DNA of 64,000 nt from an uncultured Ruminococcus sp. (GCA_900318825.1 ONMB01000001.1:62001-126000), one strand, 5' to 3'. Positions 47,817-57,779 are shown, counted from the stretch's first letter. Translations and numbers: made by a program. Notes: generated by a model from the sequence alone, not told the origin.

Positions 47817-48356
47817 ATGAAGTCTATCATTTTCGACGAAGGCTACGAGGAGTATATGATCGGTGACGATCCTTCAAGATCGTTCAAGCTCAGAGTATCT
47901 GATATAGGCTTACTCAGCCGTGTAAAGACAGCGATGAAGGAAACAGATGCGCTGCTTGCTAAGTACAAGAACAAACCTGATATTGAGTCGGTAGAAGAGT
48001 TCGATAAGGAATTCCGTGCCATAATCAATAAGGCTTTCGGTACAGATATCTGCACTCCGGTTTTCGGCGACTCTTCTGTGCTGACACTCACAAGCAGCGG
48101 AAAGTTCCTGTTTTCGGAGTTTTTCGATGCGTTCATTCCCCAGCTCAAGGCTGACATCGAAGCGTCGGTTATGACGCAGAAGATCAACGCACCGGAAGTA
48201 AGACCGGCAGTCAAGAAATATGTTGACGCCCCTGTTGTAAAGCCGATAGGTAAGCCGGTCGCAGGACTTGCGAACCCCTACGGCACAGCTCTCCCGGATG
48301 TATCAGCTCTCACTCCTGAGCAGAAAGCGCAGCTCATAGCGCAGTTGATATCGTGA
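47817..48356 (+). CDS. Tail assembly chaperone-like protein
   Basis: The protein has 179 residues and lies between the tail tube and the tape measure, where gpG-type chaperones are encoded. A helical core and a Pro/Ala-rich end (V-K-P-I-G-K-P-V-A-G). Its stop overlaps the next start (GTGA). No slippery site is seen, so the pair is coupled rather than frameshifted. Confidence 0.72.
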   Translation: MKSIIFDEGYEEYMIGDDPSRSFKLRVSDIGLLSRVKTAMKETDALLAKYKNKPDIESVEEFDKEFRAIINKAFGTDICTPVFGDSSVLTLTSSGKFLFSEFFDAFIPQLKADIEASVMTQKINAPEVRPAVKKYVDAPVVKPIGKPVAGLANPYGTALPDVSALTPEQKAQLIAQLIS

Positions 48357-48913
48357 TAGGCTTCCTTCCTGAGGTACTGGAAGTCGGTGGGCAGGATATC
48401 CCTATCAATGCCGACTTCCGGAATATCCTCACGATTTTTGAAGCATATAACGATCCTGAGCTCACTGACCAGGAGAAAGTATATGTATCCTTGAAGCTCC
48501 TCTATGCAGGTCCGATACCATATTTCCATACACAAGAAGCCTATGAAAAAGCTGTGTGGTTTATGTCGGGAGGCGACAGCATACCTATGAGCAAGCCGGA
48601 AGAAGTAAAGACTATCGACTGGAAACAAGACGAGGGAATGATAATGCCTGCGGTAAGCAAGACATTAGGCGTTCCGGACGTTCGAGGAATACCATATCTG
48701 CATTGGTGGTCGTTCCTCGGTGCATTCGGAGAAATAGGCGAAGGCCTGTTCTCCACAGTAGTTGACCTGCGGCAGAAAAAAGCCAAGGGGAAGAAACTCA
48801 GCAAGGCAGAAGCTGAGTTCTGGAACAAAAACAAAAGCCTCTGCAAGATCGTTACTGCCGAAGAACAAGCAGAAATTGACGAAACAGAGGCATTCTTAAA
48901 AACATTAGTATGA
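48353..48913 (+). CDS. Gp15-family tail protein
   Basis: The protein has 186 residues. The pattern I-N-A-D-F-R-N-I-L and P-Y-L-H-W-W-S-F-L-G-A-F matches the bacteriophage Gp15 family, a tail assembly partner of the gpG-like product. GTG start. Confidence 0.82.
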   Translation: MIGFLPEVLEVGGQDIPINADFRNILTIFEAYNDPELTDQEKVYVSLKLLYAGPIPYFHTQEAYEKAVWFMSGGDSIPMSKPEEVKTIDWKQDEGMIMPAVSKTLGVPDVRGIPYLHWWSFLGAFGEIGEGLFSTVVDLRQKKAKGKKLSKAEAEFWNKNKSLCKIVTAEEQAEIDETEAFLKTLV

Positions 48914-49023
48914 GAAAATTCGTATGTCGCTGCTGCGGACGTGTACTGTTTACCGGGAAGTTCTCCGGCATTATCAGTATAGTCTGCCGGCGGTGCAAGA
49001 CTAAGAATATATTTATCAAGTAG
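48910..49023 (+). CDS. Com-like zinc-finger protein, 37 aa
   Basis: F-V-C-R-C-C-G-R-V-L-F-T-G ... C-R-R-C-K-T-K-N matches the Mu Com protein (two CxxC pairs), an RNA-binding translation activator of mom in Mu. No mom-like gene is seen here. The ATG overlaps the previous stop. Confidence 0.75.
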   Translation: MRKFVCRCCGRVLFTGKFSGIISIVCRRCKTKNIFIK

Positions 49024-49073
49024 CTTCACAGCGTACCCAGAGTACCCGAAGCTCCGAGAAAGGAGTGAGGACT

Positions 49074-51557
49074 TTGGCTGTTGACGGACATCTTAACTTT
49101 GACACGAAGATAGACTCGAAAGGCTATGACAACGGTGTCAAGAATATAGAAAGTTCAACAGATGCGTTGAAAAAGCACCTAAAAAGCCTTGAATCAGCAG
49201 TTATAGCCGCATTCAGCATCAAGTCGGTAGTTGCATTCGGCAAGTCGGCTGTTGAAGCTGCTGCATCGGTAAACGCTGCGAACTCCGCGCTCGCTCAGAC
49301 CTTCGGCGAGTTGCAGACTGCTGCTGAGGATGCAATGGGACGTGTCGCAGATGCCAGCGGCATCCTTCGCACGCGTTTGCAGGGTGTAGGTACACAGATA
49401 TATGCGTTTGCTAAGACTTCCGGTATGGAAAGCGTTCAGGCGCTGAATATGATGGAAGAGGCATTGCAGGTAGCTGCGGACTCTGCTGCATACTATGACC
49501 GCAGCCTTGAAGAAACATCACAGTCGCTTATGTCGTTTCTTAAAGGTAACTACGCGAACGATGCGGCTCTCGGTCTGAGCGCGACAGAATTCACCAGGAA
49601 CGCCGCAGCAATGAAGCTGTACGGTAAATCCTTCAAGGATCTGACTGAGGCTCAGAAGCAGCTCGTGCTTCTGCAAATGGTAAAGGATGCGAATGCGCTT
49701 TCCGGCGCGGAAGGACAGGCAGCGCGAGAAGCCGAAGGTTGGGAAAACGTCATTGGCAACCTTAAAGAAGCGTGGCGGCAGCTGCTTGCAGTTCTCGGCC
49801 AGCCTATTCTCAAGGTTGTGATCGGCTGGGTTCAGGAGCTTACTGAAGCTCTGACCTTCCTGACACAGAAAGCACAGATAGCTTTCAGCACGATCGCTAA
49901 GGTGTTCGGGCAGGAAACAAGTGACGCTGACGATACAACTGCGAGTATATCGCAGAGCGTAACAGCTCAGCAAGACCTCACGGAAGCGGTAGAGGAAACC
50001 GGTGAAGCCCAGAAGGACAATCTTGCCGGCTTCGACAAGATGAATATCATCGCCTCTAAGACTGCTGACAAGGCGAAGCCCTCAGGCGGCGGTTCAGCAA
50101 GCCCTACGATCTCACCGAGCGTCAAGGTCAAGGATAATACCAAAGAAACAAGCAAACGCCTTGAAAAGTTCCTGAGAACTACACGAAAAGGTTTTGAAGG
50201 ACTCGAAAAGTACATCAGCAAGAACTTCGGACCGTCGTTCAAAAAGGTATGGAGTGAGCTGAGTCCTCAGCTTCAGCGCTTCGGCACAAATATGGGAACG
50301 GTGTTCGGGGATATCAAGTCACTCGGACCGCCTCTGCTGGAATACTTCAACGGCGATTTCACAACATTCTTGCAGACGTTTGTCGAGACAAGCGGTCATA
50401 TCATCGCCGGGCTGTTCGACAGTTTCAACACGGTATTTTCGGATATATGGAACGAAGCTGCTTTCCCGATACTCCAGAACTTTGTCACAACCGGCTTACC
50501 GCTTATCACGCAGTTCGCAACAGAAGTCACAAAGACGCTCGGAACCCTCTTCGATGAGCAGAAAAAGAACTTTGACACGCTCTGGAAAGTCGTAGCTGTC
50601 CCCAGCTTAAACGGCATTGCTACGGTCTGGACGGACACGATGAACATACTGTCCGAAAAATGGGAGAAGTACGGTTCAGTCGTATTCGGAAAGTTCCGTG
50701 AAGCGATACAGACAACCGGAAATGTATTCCGGAACGTATTCAATACGATATTCGCGCCGGTCTTCGACTCGCTATTCAAGGCTCTTGATAATCTATGGGA
50801 AGGCCACGCAAAGCCTCTTCTCGATAACTTCATCGACTTTGCCGCAGAGCTTGGTATACTTGCGCTTGACATTTACAACAAATTCATCGGACCTGTCGTG
50901 AACTGGTTCGTCAAGACGTTTGGACCGCCTATCTCAAAGGCGCTTTCAACGGTCGCTGAGAACGCTGTCAAGCACATCGGTGACATCCTCGATGTATTCA
51001 ACAATTTGTTTGTGCTGCTGAAAGACGTCTTGAAATTCATCAAGGACGTCTTCAAGGGTGACTGGGAAGCAGCCTGGGGTGATATAAAGAAGATCTTCGA
51101 GGACTTCTGGAACTTAGTCGTTTCTATCGTGAAAGTTCCGCTGAATTCCATTATTCGCCTGATAAACAGCTTCTTGCAGGGCATTGCAGACGGAATTCAG
51201 CTCATCATCAACGGCTTGAACAAAATCAAAGTTGAAATCCCCGACTGGGTTCCGGGCGTTGGCGGAAAAGAATTTGGAATTCATCTCGGCGATGTTGAGT
51301 TCAAGAAGATACCGGAGCTTGCCACAGGTACGGTTATACCGGCGAACTATGGCAGGTTCCTCGCTATGCTTGGTGATAATAAGAGAGAGACTGAGGTCGT
51401 TTCGCCGCTCAGCACTATCGAACAGGCGGTCAGAAACGCTATGGCAGGTGGCAACAGAGAGCAGACAATACACGTCCACGTTGAGCTTGACGGCCGAGAG
51501 ATCGGTCGTGTAGCAGTAAAAGCCGTAGACGATAATAATCGCAGGAAAGGAGCATAA
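49074..51557 (+). CDS. Tail tape measure protein
   Basis: The protein has 827 residues, the longest in the phage. N-terminal helical repeats (G-Y-D-N-G-V-K-N-I-E), hydrophobic segments in the middle (about 215-260), many F-x-x-x-W helical repeats from 370 to 680, and a C-terminus common to Firmicute tape measures (P-I-I-P-like A-T-G-T-V-I-P-A-N-Y-G). It sets tail length. The TTG at 49074 follows GAAAGGAG; GTG at 49065 is less well spaced. Confidence 0.9.
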   Translation: MAVDGHLNFDTKIDSKGYDNGVKNIESSTDALKKHLKSLESAVIAAFSIKSVVAFGKSAVEAAASVNAANSALAQTFGELQTAAEDAMGRVADASGILRTRLQGVGTQIYAFAKTSGMESVQALNMMEEALQVAADSAAYYDRSLEETSQSLMSFLKGNYANDAALGLSATEFTRNAAAMKLYGKSFKDLTEAQKQLVLLQMVKDANALSGAEGQAAREAEGWENVIGNLKEAWRQLLAVLGQPILKVVIGWVQELTEALTFLTQKAQIAFSTIAKVFGQETSDADDTTASISQSVTAQQDLTEAVEETGEAQKDNLAGFDKMNIIASKTADKAKPSGGGSASPTISPSVKVKDNTKETSKRLEKFLRTTRKGFEGLEKYISKNFGPSFKKVWSELSPQLQRFGTNMGTVFGDIKSLGPPLLEYFNGDFTTFLQTFVETSGHIIAGLFDSFNTVFSDIWNEAAFPILQNFVTTGLPLITQFATEVTKTLGTLFDEQKKNFDTLWKVVAVPSLNGIATVWTDTMNILSEKWEKYGSVVFGKFREAIQTTGNVFRNVFNTIFAPVFDSLFKALDNLWEGHAKPLLDNFIDFAAELGILALDIYNKFIGPVVNWFVKTFGPPISKALSTVAENAVKHIGDILDVFNNLFVLLKDVLKFIKDVFKGDWEAAWGDIKKIFEDFWNLVVSIVKVPLNSIIRLINSFLQGIADGIQLIINGLNKIKVEIPDWVPGVGGKEFGIHLGDVEFKKIPELATGTVIPANYGRFLAMLGDNKRETEVVSPLSTIEQAVRNAMAGGNREQTIHVHVELDGREIGRVAVKAVDDNNRRKGA

Positions 51558-51947
51558 ATGAGCAGACTAATACCTATCAAGACGATAAACGGCACAAATA
51601 TGGCTGCAAAGCTGCAACCTGCGAAAGAGGGCTATACCGTGCAGAAGTCAGACCTATACTCTGACAGCACAACACGTTCCGCGGAGACAGGCGTGCTTAT
51701 TCCCTACCTTATCCGCCGGGACGTATACACAATAGAGCTACACTATGTTGGGACAGCAGCAGAGATACACGAGATAGAGCAGATCATAGCTCCGACAGGC
51801 GGAGTTCGTCAGTATCAGGTCGAGTTCCTTGATGATACCAGCTATGTGACCAAGACGATGTACCCGAGCGACCGGCAGAAGCCGATAGAAGTCATCATCG
51901 ACGGCGTTCCGAAGATGTCGCTCTCGTTCTCACTTGTTGAGATATAG
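51558..51947 (+). CDS. Distal tail-region protein, 129 aa
   Basis: Beta-rich protein (V-Y-T-I-E-L-H-Y-V-G, S-L-S-F-S-L-V-E-I) placed between the tape measure and the tail-associated protein, resembling the DUF6711 phage group. It is a probable minor tail component. The start abuts the tape measure stop. Confidence 0.68.
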   Translation: MSRLIPIKTINGTNMAAKLQPAKEGYTVQKSDLYSDSTTRSAETGVLIPYLIRRDVYTIELHYVGTAAEIHEIEQIIAPTGGVRQYQVEFLDDTSYVTKTMYPSDRQKPIEVIIDGVPKMSLSFSLVEI

Positions 51948-51958
51948 GAGGTGCCGCT

Positions 51959-53686
51959 GTGTACAACGTATCACAAGCATACAGAACGGCAATAGAGACC
52001 GGAGCTATACAGCATATCCGCGGTAGCATACTCTATCCGTCTGGTACTGAGCAGGACATCACCGAGCTGATCAAGGGCAGTCCGCACATCGAGACTAAGT
52101 GTGTGGAGAACGACGACACGTTTATGTTCGGACAAATCTACATCGGATCCTGCGAGGCAGTCGTGCAGATCGCAGATGCGACAACAGATATGTTCACAGG
52201 CGCAGAGATAACGCTTGATTTCGGCGTAGACGTTGAGGGTTCGGACGAGCCCGAATGGGTACCGCTCGGCGTATGGGACATATCCTCAGCCGAACGCGGA
52301 GCTGCTGACGAATGGACGCTGAAAGCTCAGGACCGTATGCACCGTATGAAGGGAAACTTCAACATTGACACGATCGGACGCTGTTTTCTGCGCTTCTCGA
52401 TGCGCATCATTACTGATCGCACCGGCGTTGAATTCGCGCAGACTCCCGAGCAGTTAGCGGCGCTCGCCGGCATATATCAGGAGAATTTTTTCGGCATCTA
52501 TTACCCTCAGACCTACTGGGACGAAATTCAGATGATCGCGCAGATTATCGGCGGCTTTGGCTTCATCAACCGCTCCGGACAGATAGAGTTCCGGAAATTC
52601 GGCAGCACTCCGGTGCTCTCGATACACGCCGACCGCCGCCACAACATCAAGCTCGCGGAGCGTCCCTTTTCTATCGACGGCATAAGGTACACCGATCGCT
52701 ACGGTCAGAGCGCGGAAGTCCACCGCGATGAAACACTAACAAAAGGCGTTGCTACGCTCGCATTTGCCGCAAACCGTTTCATGTCTATTAGCAGCGAAAA
52801 CTACGAGGACTGGTATCAGGCATATCTCAAGCGTATCCTCAACGGCTTACAGGGTTTGGAGTGGTATGCAGGAGAGGTTGATTACTACGGCGATCCGGCG
52901 CTTGACCTCGGCGATATGGTTGCGCTCGAAGCCGGTGCAGTCGGCGAAACTCCGGTGAATTTCCTCATTACGGGTATCTCGTGGAGCTTCCGCGGCGCTC
53001 AGACTCTTATCTCTGCCGGTCTGCCGGATATATCCACGCTCGGCTCGGACGGTTCATACAGCTCGACGAGCAGCAGTTCCGGGAGCAGCTCCGGCGGCGG
53101 CATAGTTCAGATCAATCAGATGTCGGCGCTGAAAGCTGTGGAGCTCGATGTTTTTCCCGGTGACCTTACCGGCAGCACTCGCAAGACTATTGCTCGCGGC
53201 GGTTTTGCCGTAAAGGGTGCTGCGGACTGCTATGTCGATATCGGCGTAGTGATGCACGTCACGGCGGACTGCACCGGTGATATCACAGTCTTGCACGACG
53301 AGGTCGCGCAGGAGTTCCAGCCGGTTTTCACGATGCACAGCGGCGATTGGCAAACGGAGCACTTCACCGTGCCCATTTCCCCCGATGGCGGCAAACACTC
53401 CCTGCGAGTGGTCGCCCGAGGTTCCGCTGAGATCACCGACATAAAGGCGGTGCTCTGGGGGCAGGACATCACCGAGCACCCTGCGGATTACACGTTTTCG
53501 GACGACTACACTTACACCATTGCAGACGGCGAGGCTACTGTCACCGGCTACGTCGGAGAGAGTCTCACGCCCGAAATACCGGACATTTTCGAGGGCGCAA
53601 AGACCACTGCAATCGGCGGCACGGCGTTCACAGGGGCGGAAATAACGTCCGTAAAAATACCGGAAGGAGTGATTGAAATATTATGA
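51959..53686 (+). CDS. Tail-associated hub/tip protein with BspA-like end
   Basis: The protein has 575 residues. The first 350 match the tail hub or tail-associated protein of Firmicute siphophages (P-L-G-V-W-D-I-S-S-A-E, L-D-L-G-D-M-V-A-L). A Ser/Gly linker (about 363-382) leads to a beta-sandwich, and the end (A-I-G-G-T-A-F-T-G-A-E-I-T-S-V-K-I-P) is one BspA-type LRR unit, a likely surface-binding module. GTG start after GGAGG. Confidence 0.78.
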   Translation: MYNVSQAYRTAIETGAIQHIRGSILYPSGTEQDITELIKGSPHIETKCVENDDTFMFGQIYIGSCEAVVQIADATTDMFTGAEITLDFGVDVEGSDEPEWVPLGVWDISSAERGAADEWTLKAQDRMHRMKGNFNIDTIGRCFLRFSMRIITDRTGVEFAQTPEQLAALAGIYQENFFGIYYPQTYWDEIQMIAQIIGGFGFINRSGQIEFRKFGSTPVLSIHADRRHNIKLAERPFSIDGIRYTDRYGQSAEVHRDETLTKGVATLAFAANRFMSISSENYEDWYQAYLKRILNGLQGLEWYAGEVDYYGDPALDLGDMVALEAGAVGETPVNFLITGISWSFRGAQTLISAGLPDISTLGSDGSYSSTSSSSGSSSGGGIVQINQMSALKAVELDVFPGDLTGSTRKTIARGGFAVKGAADCYVDIGVVMHVTADCTGDITVLHDEVAQEFQPVFTMHSGDWQTEHFTVPISPDGGKHSLRVVARGSAEITDIKAVLWGQDITEHPADYTFSDDYTYTIADGEATVTGYVGESLTPEIPDIFEGAKTTAIGGTAFTGAEITSVKIPEGVIEIL

Positions 53687-54609
53687 CAGGTACAGGAACA
53701 CAGGCGGATCCGTACAAGCCTACGACCTGGGAAGAAGTCCTGAGCTGCACGGCTAACGACGGCATTTACACTGACTTCCCGGTTACGCTGGTGAAAACCA
53801 GCGACACACAAGTCAAATCATTCAAGGTATATCTGCGTCAGGACGGTAGTGTAGTTAAAAAACCGAAAACATCCGAAATTTCGACATATTATGAGAACAC
53901 ATTTGTATTCGATATGAATGACTACTACCCGGAGGGCATTACCTCAACTATACAACTTCGTGGATTTATCAACGGAAAAGGGGCGACTATCAAGAATGCT
54001 TCTTATTCCGGAAATGATGGTGCATTCCGGGTTTCGAATGATAATTCGGGTGGTCAGATCGTGGGACTGAATTTCACCGATTTTCGTTTTATCACGTCTC
54101 ACACGGATACGGTATTCATCGAGGGTTCAAGCAACAGCGGCACAATGTACAGATTATGTCAGTTTTCCGGGCGTATCGAGAGCAAAGGTGCATACTGTGC
54201 AATCACTCGCGGAGGGTATTATGCAGCAATTTCACGATGCAGTTACAACATAGAAATCGAAGGCAATGTGAGTATCGACACAGGGAACTGGTCAGCACAA
54301 CTGCAATACTGTAATGTGAATGTGACTGGGATAACAGGAAATGATACACTGAATATCACCCCGAACAACACTTTCGTATCCGGCAGCGTAAATGCGCTGA
54401 CGATCGAGGGCAGCTTCGGCTACGGCAAAGAGTCAGTTATTGATGTAGCTGCGAGCAGCATATCCACGGCAAATGGCGGAGTTACTCTAATATTAGTCAA
54501 CACTGATAAGTACAGTGGCAGCCTGCCTTCGGGCTGTATCAGCTGTACTACTGCTCAGCTCAAAGATGCCGAATATCTTTACAGTATCGAATTCCCGATA
54601 CAGAGGTGA
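53683..54609 (+). CDS. Receptor-binding-type beta-helix protein
   Basis: The protein has 308 residues. The Asn/Gly/Ser-rich repeat pattern (G-F-I-N-G-K-G-A-T-I-K-N, N-S-G-T-M-Y-R-L-C-Q-F) fits a right-handed parallel beta-helix as in tail spikes. The start overlaps the previous stop (ATGA). Its receptor is unknown. Confidence 0.7.
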   Translation: MTGTGTQADPYKPTTWEEVLSCTANDGIYTDFPVTLVKTSDTQVKSFKVYLRQDGSVVKKPKTSEISTYYENTFVFDMNDYYPEGITSTIQLRGFINGKGATIKNASYSGNDGAFRVSNDNSGGQIVGLNFTDFRFITSHTDTVFIEGSSNSGTMYRLCQFSGRIESKGAYCAITRGGYYAAISRCSYNIEIEGNVSIDTGNWSAQLQYCNVNVTGITGNDTLNITPNNTFVSGSVNALTIEGSFGYGKESVIDVAASSISTANGGVTLILVNTDKYSGSLPSGCISCTTAQLKDAEYLYSIEFPIQR

Positions 54610-54613
54610 TGAT

Positions 54614-55501
54614 ATGGCGATTACCAATATTTCAGACTGGACGAAAAATGACGCATCGCTATTTCTGACTTTCGAGAATATTTTTTTTGACACCACCAAT
54701 GAGCTCACATATAAGGGCAGCTCAGGAGGTTATGAGCGCATATACTTCCCGATCCCCTCCGAGCCGGGGCAGACGGTGACTTTCACGGTAAAGTTCTGCT
54801 CGCCGTCCGGGTTTAGTTGCAGCTATGGAGACAGCAAGGACTATATAGCTTTGGCATCAGATCTGCCGTCAAGCACTCAGCAGCTGTCTTCGCTGCCGAT
54901 ACTCGCAAAAACTCCGCTCGACTCAGCCGCAAGCAACACGCTGCGCGAATATGTTGTGACTGCCGTAGCAACCACAACGACTACCTACTGCGTGATAGAC
55001 TTTGGCTATATGCTTGATAATGTGACGGTATCGCTTAAATACGCCGATATTTCGGTCACAGCGGAGTACAAGTGGAAAATTCAGGACGGCGAGCTCACCA
55101 ATACGGAGTTTATCCCACTCCCTGAGCGCCCATTCGTGGGTGACAGTCCCTACACGATGTGGCGGATAGATCCGGACATCAACAACAGTATGCCGTTCTC
55201 ACCCCTGATGATAGGGCTGCCAACGCTCGCCCACACCGGCGCCTTTATGGACTGCGAAAACCTCAGCTATGCTGAGATACCGCACAGCTGCAAGGCTATC
55301 GGGCGTTTCACGTTTGCCGGAACTGCTCTGCGCAAGGTCAAGATCGCCTCCGACTGCACCTATCACGATACGTCCTTCCCGGAAGGCTGCGAGGTGGAGT
55401 TCTACGGCGGTGGAGGTCAGTGGGGACAGCTGCTGGACGGCGACGGCTATGCAGTTGTTGACGGAGACGGCGCAAGAATTTACATCGAGGAGGAAAACTA
55501 A
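54614..55501 (+). CDS. Tail tip protein with BspA-type LRR
   Basis: The protein has 295 residues. An N-terminal beta-sandwich (about 1-190) precedes LRR_5 units (about 200-265: H-T-G-A-F-M-D-C-E-N-L-S-Y-A-E-I-P) and a short G-D-G-Y-A-V-V-D end. LRR modules of this type are found in Ruminococcus surface proteins and host kinases, so the phage may share binding modules with its host. Confidence 0.72.
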   Translation: MAITNISDWTKNDASLFLTFENIFFDTTNELTYKGSSGGYERIYFPIPSEPGQTVTFTVKFCSPSGFSCSYGDSKDYIALASDLPSSTQQLSSLPILAKTPLDSAASNTLREYVVTAVATTTTTYCVIDFGYMLDNVTVSLKYADISVTAEYKWKIQDGELTNTEFIPLPERPFVGDSPYTMWRIDPDINNSMPFSPLMIGLPTLAHTGAFMDCENLSYAEIPHSCKAIGRFTFAGTALRKVKIASDCTYHDTSFPEGCEVEFYGGGGQWGQLLDGDGYAVVDGDGARIYIEEEN

Positions 55502-56538
55502 TGGCTGATTTGATAAGGAAAATGCAGGAAGGTCACACGGTCGAAGATCTCGATACGGTGATAGACGAGGTCTACGAAGCCCGTGGCGAGTATGACAGCC
55601 TCGGTGAACGGCTTGACGATATGAGCTCGGGCACTCCGGCTCCTGCGAGCTCCACGCCCTCAATGGACGGCACAGGCTCGGCAGGAACGTCCAATCAGTA
55701 TGCAAGAGCAGACCACGTACATCCGAGCGACACGAGCAAGCAGAACGCTCTTAGCTCAACACAGCTCGATGCTGTAAATTCAGGCATCAACAGCCCAAAG
55801 GTTGCACAGATTGAAATCAATAAAAACAATATTTTATTACTTGAATCTCTTAACGGCGGTAAAAATATTGCAAGGGTTGCAAGCGCGACAAAAACGGGTA
55901 GTGGATATTTTTTATCTAACGCCGCAAATACACTGACAATTCCGCAGAATACCGCAGTATACATATGCTTTGACTATGACGTATCAAGCGGTCAAGTATC
56001 ATTCCAATTAACTAATTCAAACGGAGATGTACTTTCGGGTACAAGTGTCTATACGCCCACAGGTCCAGCAACAGGACACAAAGTGCAGAAAGTAATCCCT
56101 ACGACAAACGACGCCAAGGGATATAACGCATATAATAACGGTAGCGGAACGGTGCAGATAAGTAACATTATGATAGTCCCTGCGGATATATATGAATCAG
56201 GGTTTACAGATTATCAGCCCTACGCTATGAGCAACGCAGAGCTGACAAACAATATTCCATTGATTAACAATTTCAAATATCAAGACATCACAATCAAGCT
56301 ATCTGACTTAACATGGGCACAAGGCGTAAGTGGCGAATATTATAGCTCTTCCGTTAGTGTACCTAATGCAACGGAAATAGTTAGTATAATGTGGATAACA
56401 GACAGTTATATTAGAGATACCGACAGAATTACACCGCACGTAGTATCAAGTGACCGAAGCAAAATTGGACTATACGCTAATACAGATACGTTTGCACACC
56501 AAAATGCGACAGTGTCGTTTTTGATACTTTATAAATAA
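55501..56538 (+). CDS. Tail fibre protein
   Basis: The protein has 345 residues. The tail-fibre hallmark G-T-S-N-Q-Y-A-R-A-D-H-V-H-P lies near 62. The first half is typical phage sequence; from about 55790 the DNA is AT-rich and the protein Asn/Ile/Thr-rich, as expected for an exchanged receptor-binding tip. ATG directly after the previous stop. Confidence 0.85.
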   Translation: MADLIRKMQEGHTVEDLDTVIDEVYEARGEYDSLGERLDDMSSGTPAPASSTPSMDGTGSAGTSNQYARADHVHPSDTSKQNALSSTQLDAVNSGINSPKVAQIEINKNNILLLESLNGGKNIARVASATKTGSGYFLSNAANTLTIPQNTAVYICFDYDVSSGQVSFQLTNSNGDVLSGTSVYTPTGPATGHKVQKVIPTTNDAKGYNAYNNGSGTVQISNIMIVPADIYESGFTDYQPYAMSNAELTNNIPLINNFKYQDITIKLSDLTWAQGVSGEYYSSSVSVPNATEIVSIMWITDSYIRDTDRITPHVVSSDRSKIGLYANTDTFAHQNATVSFLILYK

Positions 56539-56563
56539 AAAAGTAATTCCAAAGGAGGCAAAA

Positions 56564-56944
56564 ATGCAGTACATAATCATGCTCACAATCGTACTCGGTA
56601 TGGCTGTGACGGATTTTCTGACCGGCATAATTAAGGGGTACGTCAATAATGATTTATCGAGCGCTAAAATGCGGAAAGGCGGTCTCAACAAGATTGCTGA
56701 GATACTTGTTATGGCTTGCTCTTGCGGCTTAGAAATCGGCATTAAAAAGCTCGGTAACTATTACTCAGCCGAAAGCCTTGCAAAGATAACCGGAGCAGTA
56801 ACGGCGGTATTAGTGTTCGGGTATATCGTTATTATGGAGATAGTCAGTATATTGGAAAATTATGCTGAAATCAACAGAGAAGCAAGGTGGGTGAGAAACC
56901 TGCTGAAACGGCTCAAAAGCGTTAACAACGATAAGGAGGAATAA
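56564..56944 (+). CDS. Holin (phage_holin_4 family)
   Basis: The protein has 126 residues with three or four hydrophobic segments (about 3-20, 45-62, 77-97), D-F-L-T-G-I-I-K-G near 17 and a basic C-terminus. Such holins permeabilise the membrane at the time of lysis. Ribosome site AAAGGAGGC. Directly upstream of the endolysin gene. Confidence 0.88.
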   Translation: MQYIIMLTIVLGMAVTDFLTGIIKGYVNNDLSSAKMRKGGLNKIAEILVMACSCGLEIGIKKLGNYYSAESLAKITGAVTAVLVFGYIVIMEIVSILENYAEINREARWVRNLLKRLKSVNNDKEE

Positions 56945-56949
56945 CAATT

Positions 56950-57552
56950 ATGAACTCACCATTCTGCGGAAAATTCCGCGTATCACAGGGCTTTCGCCCA
57001 CCCACAAATCCTACACATGACGGTCTCGATCTCGTGGGTATCGACTCGAAGGAGGTACACGCGACTGTCTCCGGTACGGTACACTATGCCGGCTGGGAAA
57101 ATCCCGGCAACCACGCTCAGGGCTTTGGGCAGTACGTCTGTATCCGCGGTACGGACGGGCTTTTCTACTACTATGGTCACCTCAGCGAGCTCAGAGTCCG
57201 CACAGGTCAGGCAGTAGCCTGCACCGAGGTGATTGGCATCGAGGGCTACACAGGGCACGTCATACCTTCCGGTCCCGGTGGCAGCCACTGCCACTACGAG
57301 ATACGCGGCGGCTTTTTCAAGGGCGCAAAGGTTTACGATGTGTGCAGCAAGTCCGGCATACCTAATGTCAAGGGTGGTACATACGATGATGGCTATCGTC
57401 CCGAAGCTGCTCCGGCTAAGAAGGAGCCCGACATCAAGGCGGTGCAGAAAGCCCTCAACGCTCACGGCTACGACTGCGGAGCTGCGGACGGTATAGTCGG
57501 TCCGAAGACCACTGCGGCTATGGCCAAGGCTCTGAGTGACCTTTGGTGTTGA
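56950..57552 (+). CDS. Endolysin: M23 peptidase with peptidoglycan-binding domain
   Basis: The protein has 200 residues. The M23/LytM zinc site is H-D-G-L-D near 24 and H-C-H-Y-E near 117. A PG_binding_1-type domain (about 155-198; I-K-A-V-Q-K-A-L-N-A-H-G) forms the C-terminus. It should cleave the peptide cross-bridge after holin action. Ribosome site AAGGAGGA, 6 bases upstream. It is the last phage gene. Confidence 0.9.
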   Translation: MNSPFCGKFRVSQGFRPPTNPTHDGLDLVGIDSKEVHATVSGTVHYAGWENPGNHAQGFGQYVCIRGTDGLFYYYGHLSELRVRTGQAVACTEVIGIEGYTGHVIPSGPGGSHCHYEIRGGFFKGAKVYDVCSKSGIPNVKGGTYDDGYRPEAAPAKKEPDIKAVQKALNAHGYDCGAADGIVGPKTTAAMAKALSDLWC

Positions 57553-57600
57553 ACTTCAACCAATCTTCAACCAATACACCAATCAGCGTGCAATAAGAAT

Positions 57601-57634
57601 CCCCTCTGAGGTTATTCCTCGGAGGGGAGCTTTT
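57601..57634 (+). terminator. Terminator after the endolysin
   Basis: An 11-bp stem CCCCTCTGAGG/CCTCGGAGGGG with one internal mismatch, loop 5, and TTTT after AGC. It ends the late operon. Confidence 0.88.
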
Positions 57635-57779
57635 CTATTCAGCAGTTTTCGACAATGTGCAGCACATAAATTTGTTGCTTTGCTTAAAAATCAAAATTTT
57701 ATGTTGTATCATAATACTGGTATGCAAAAAAATAACCGCCTGATGATCAGACGGTCACTCTCAGGGGCAATACAAAAAT

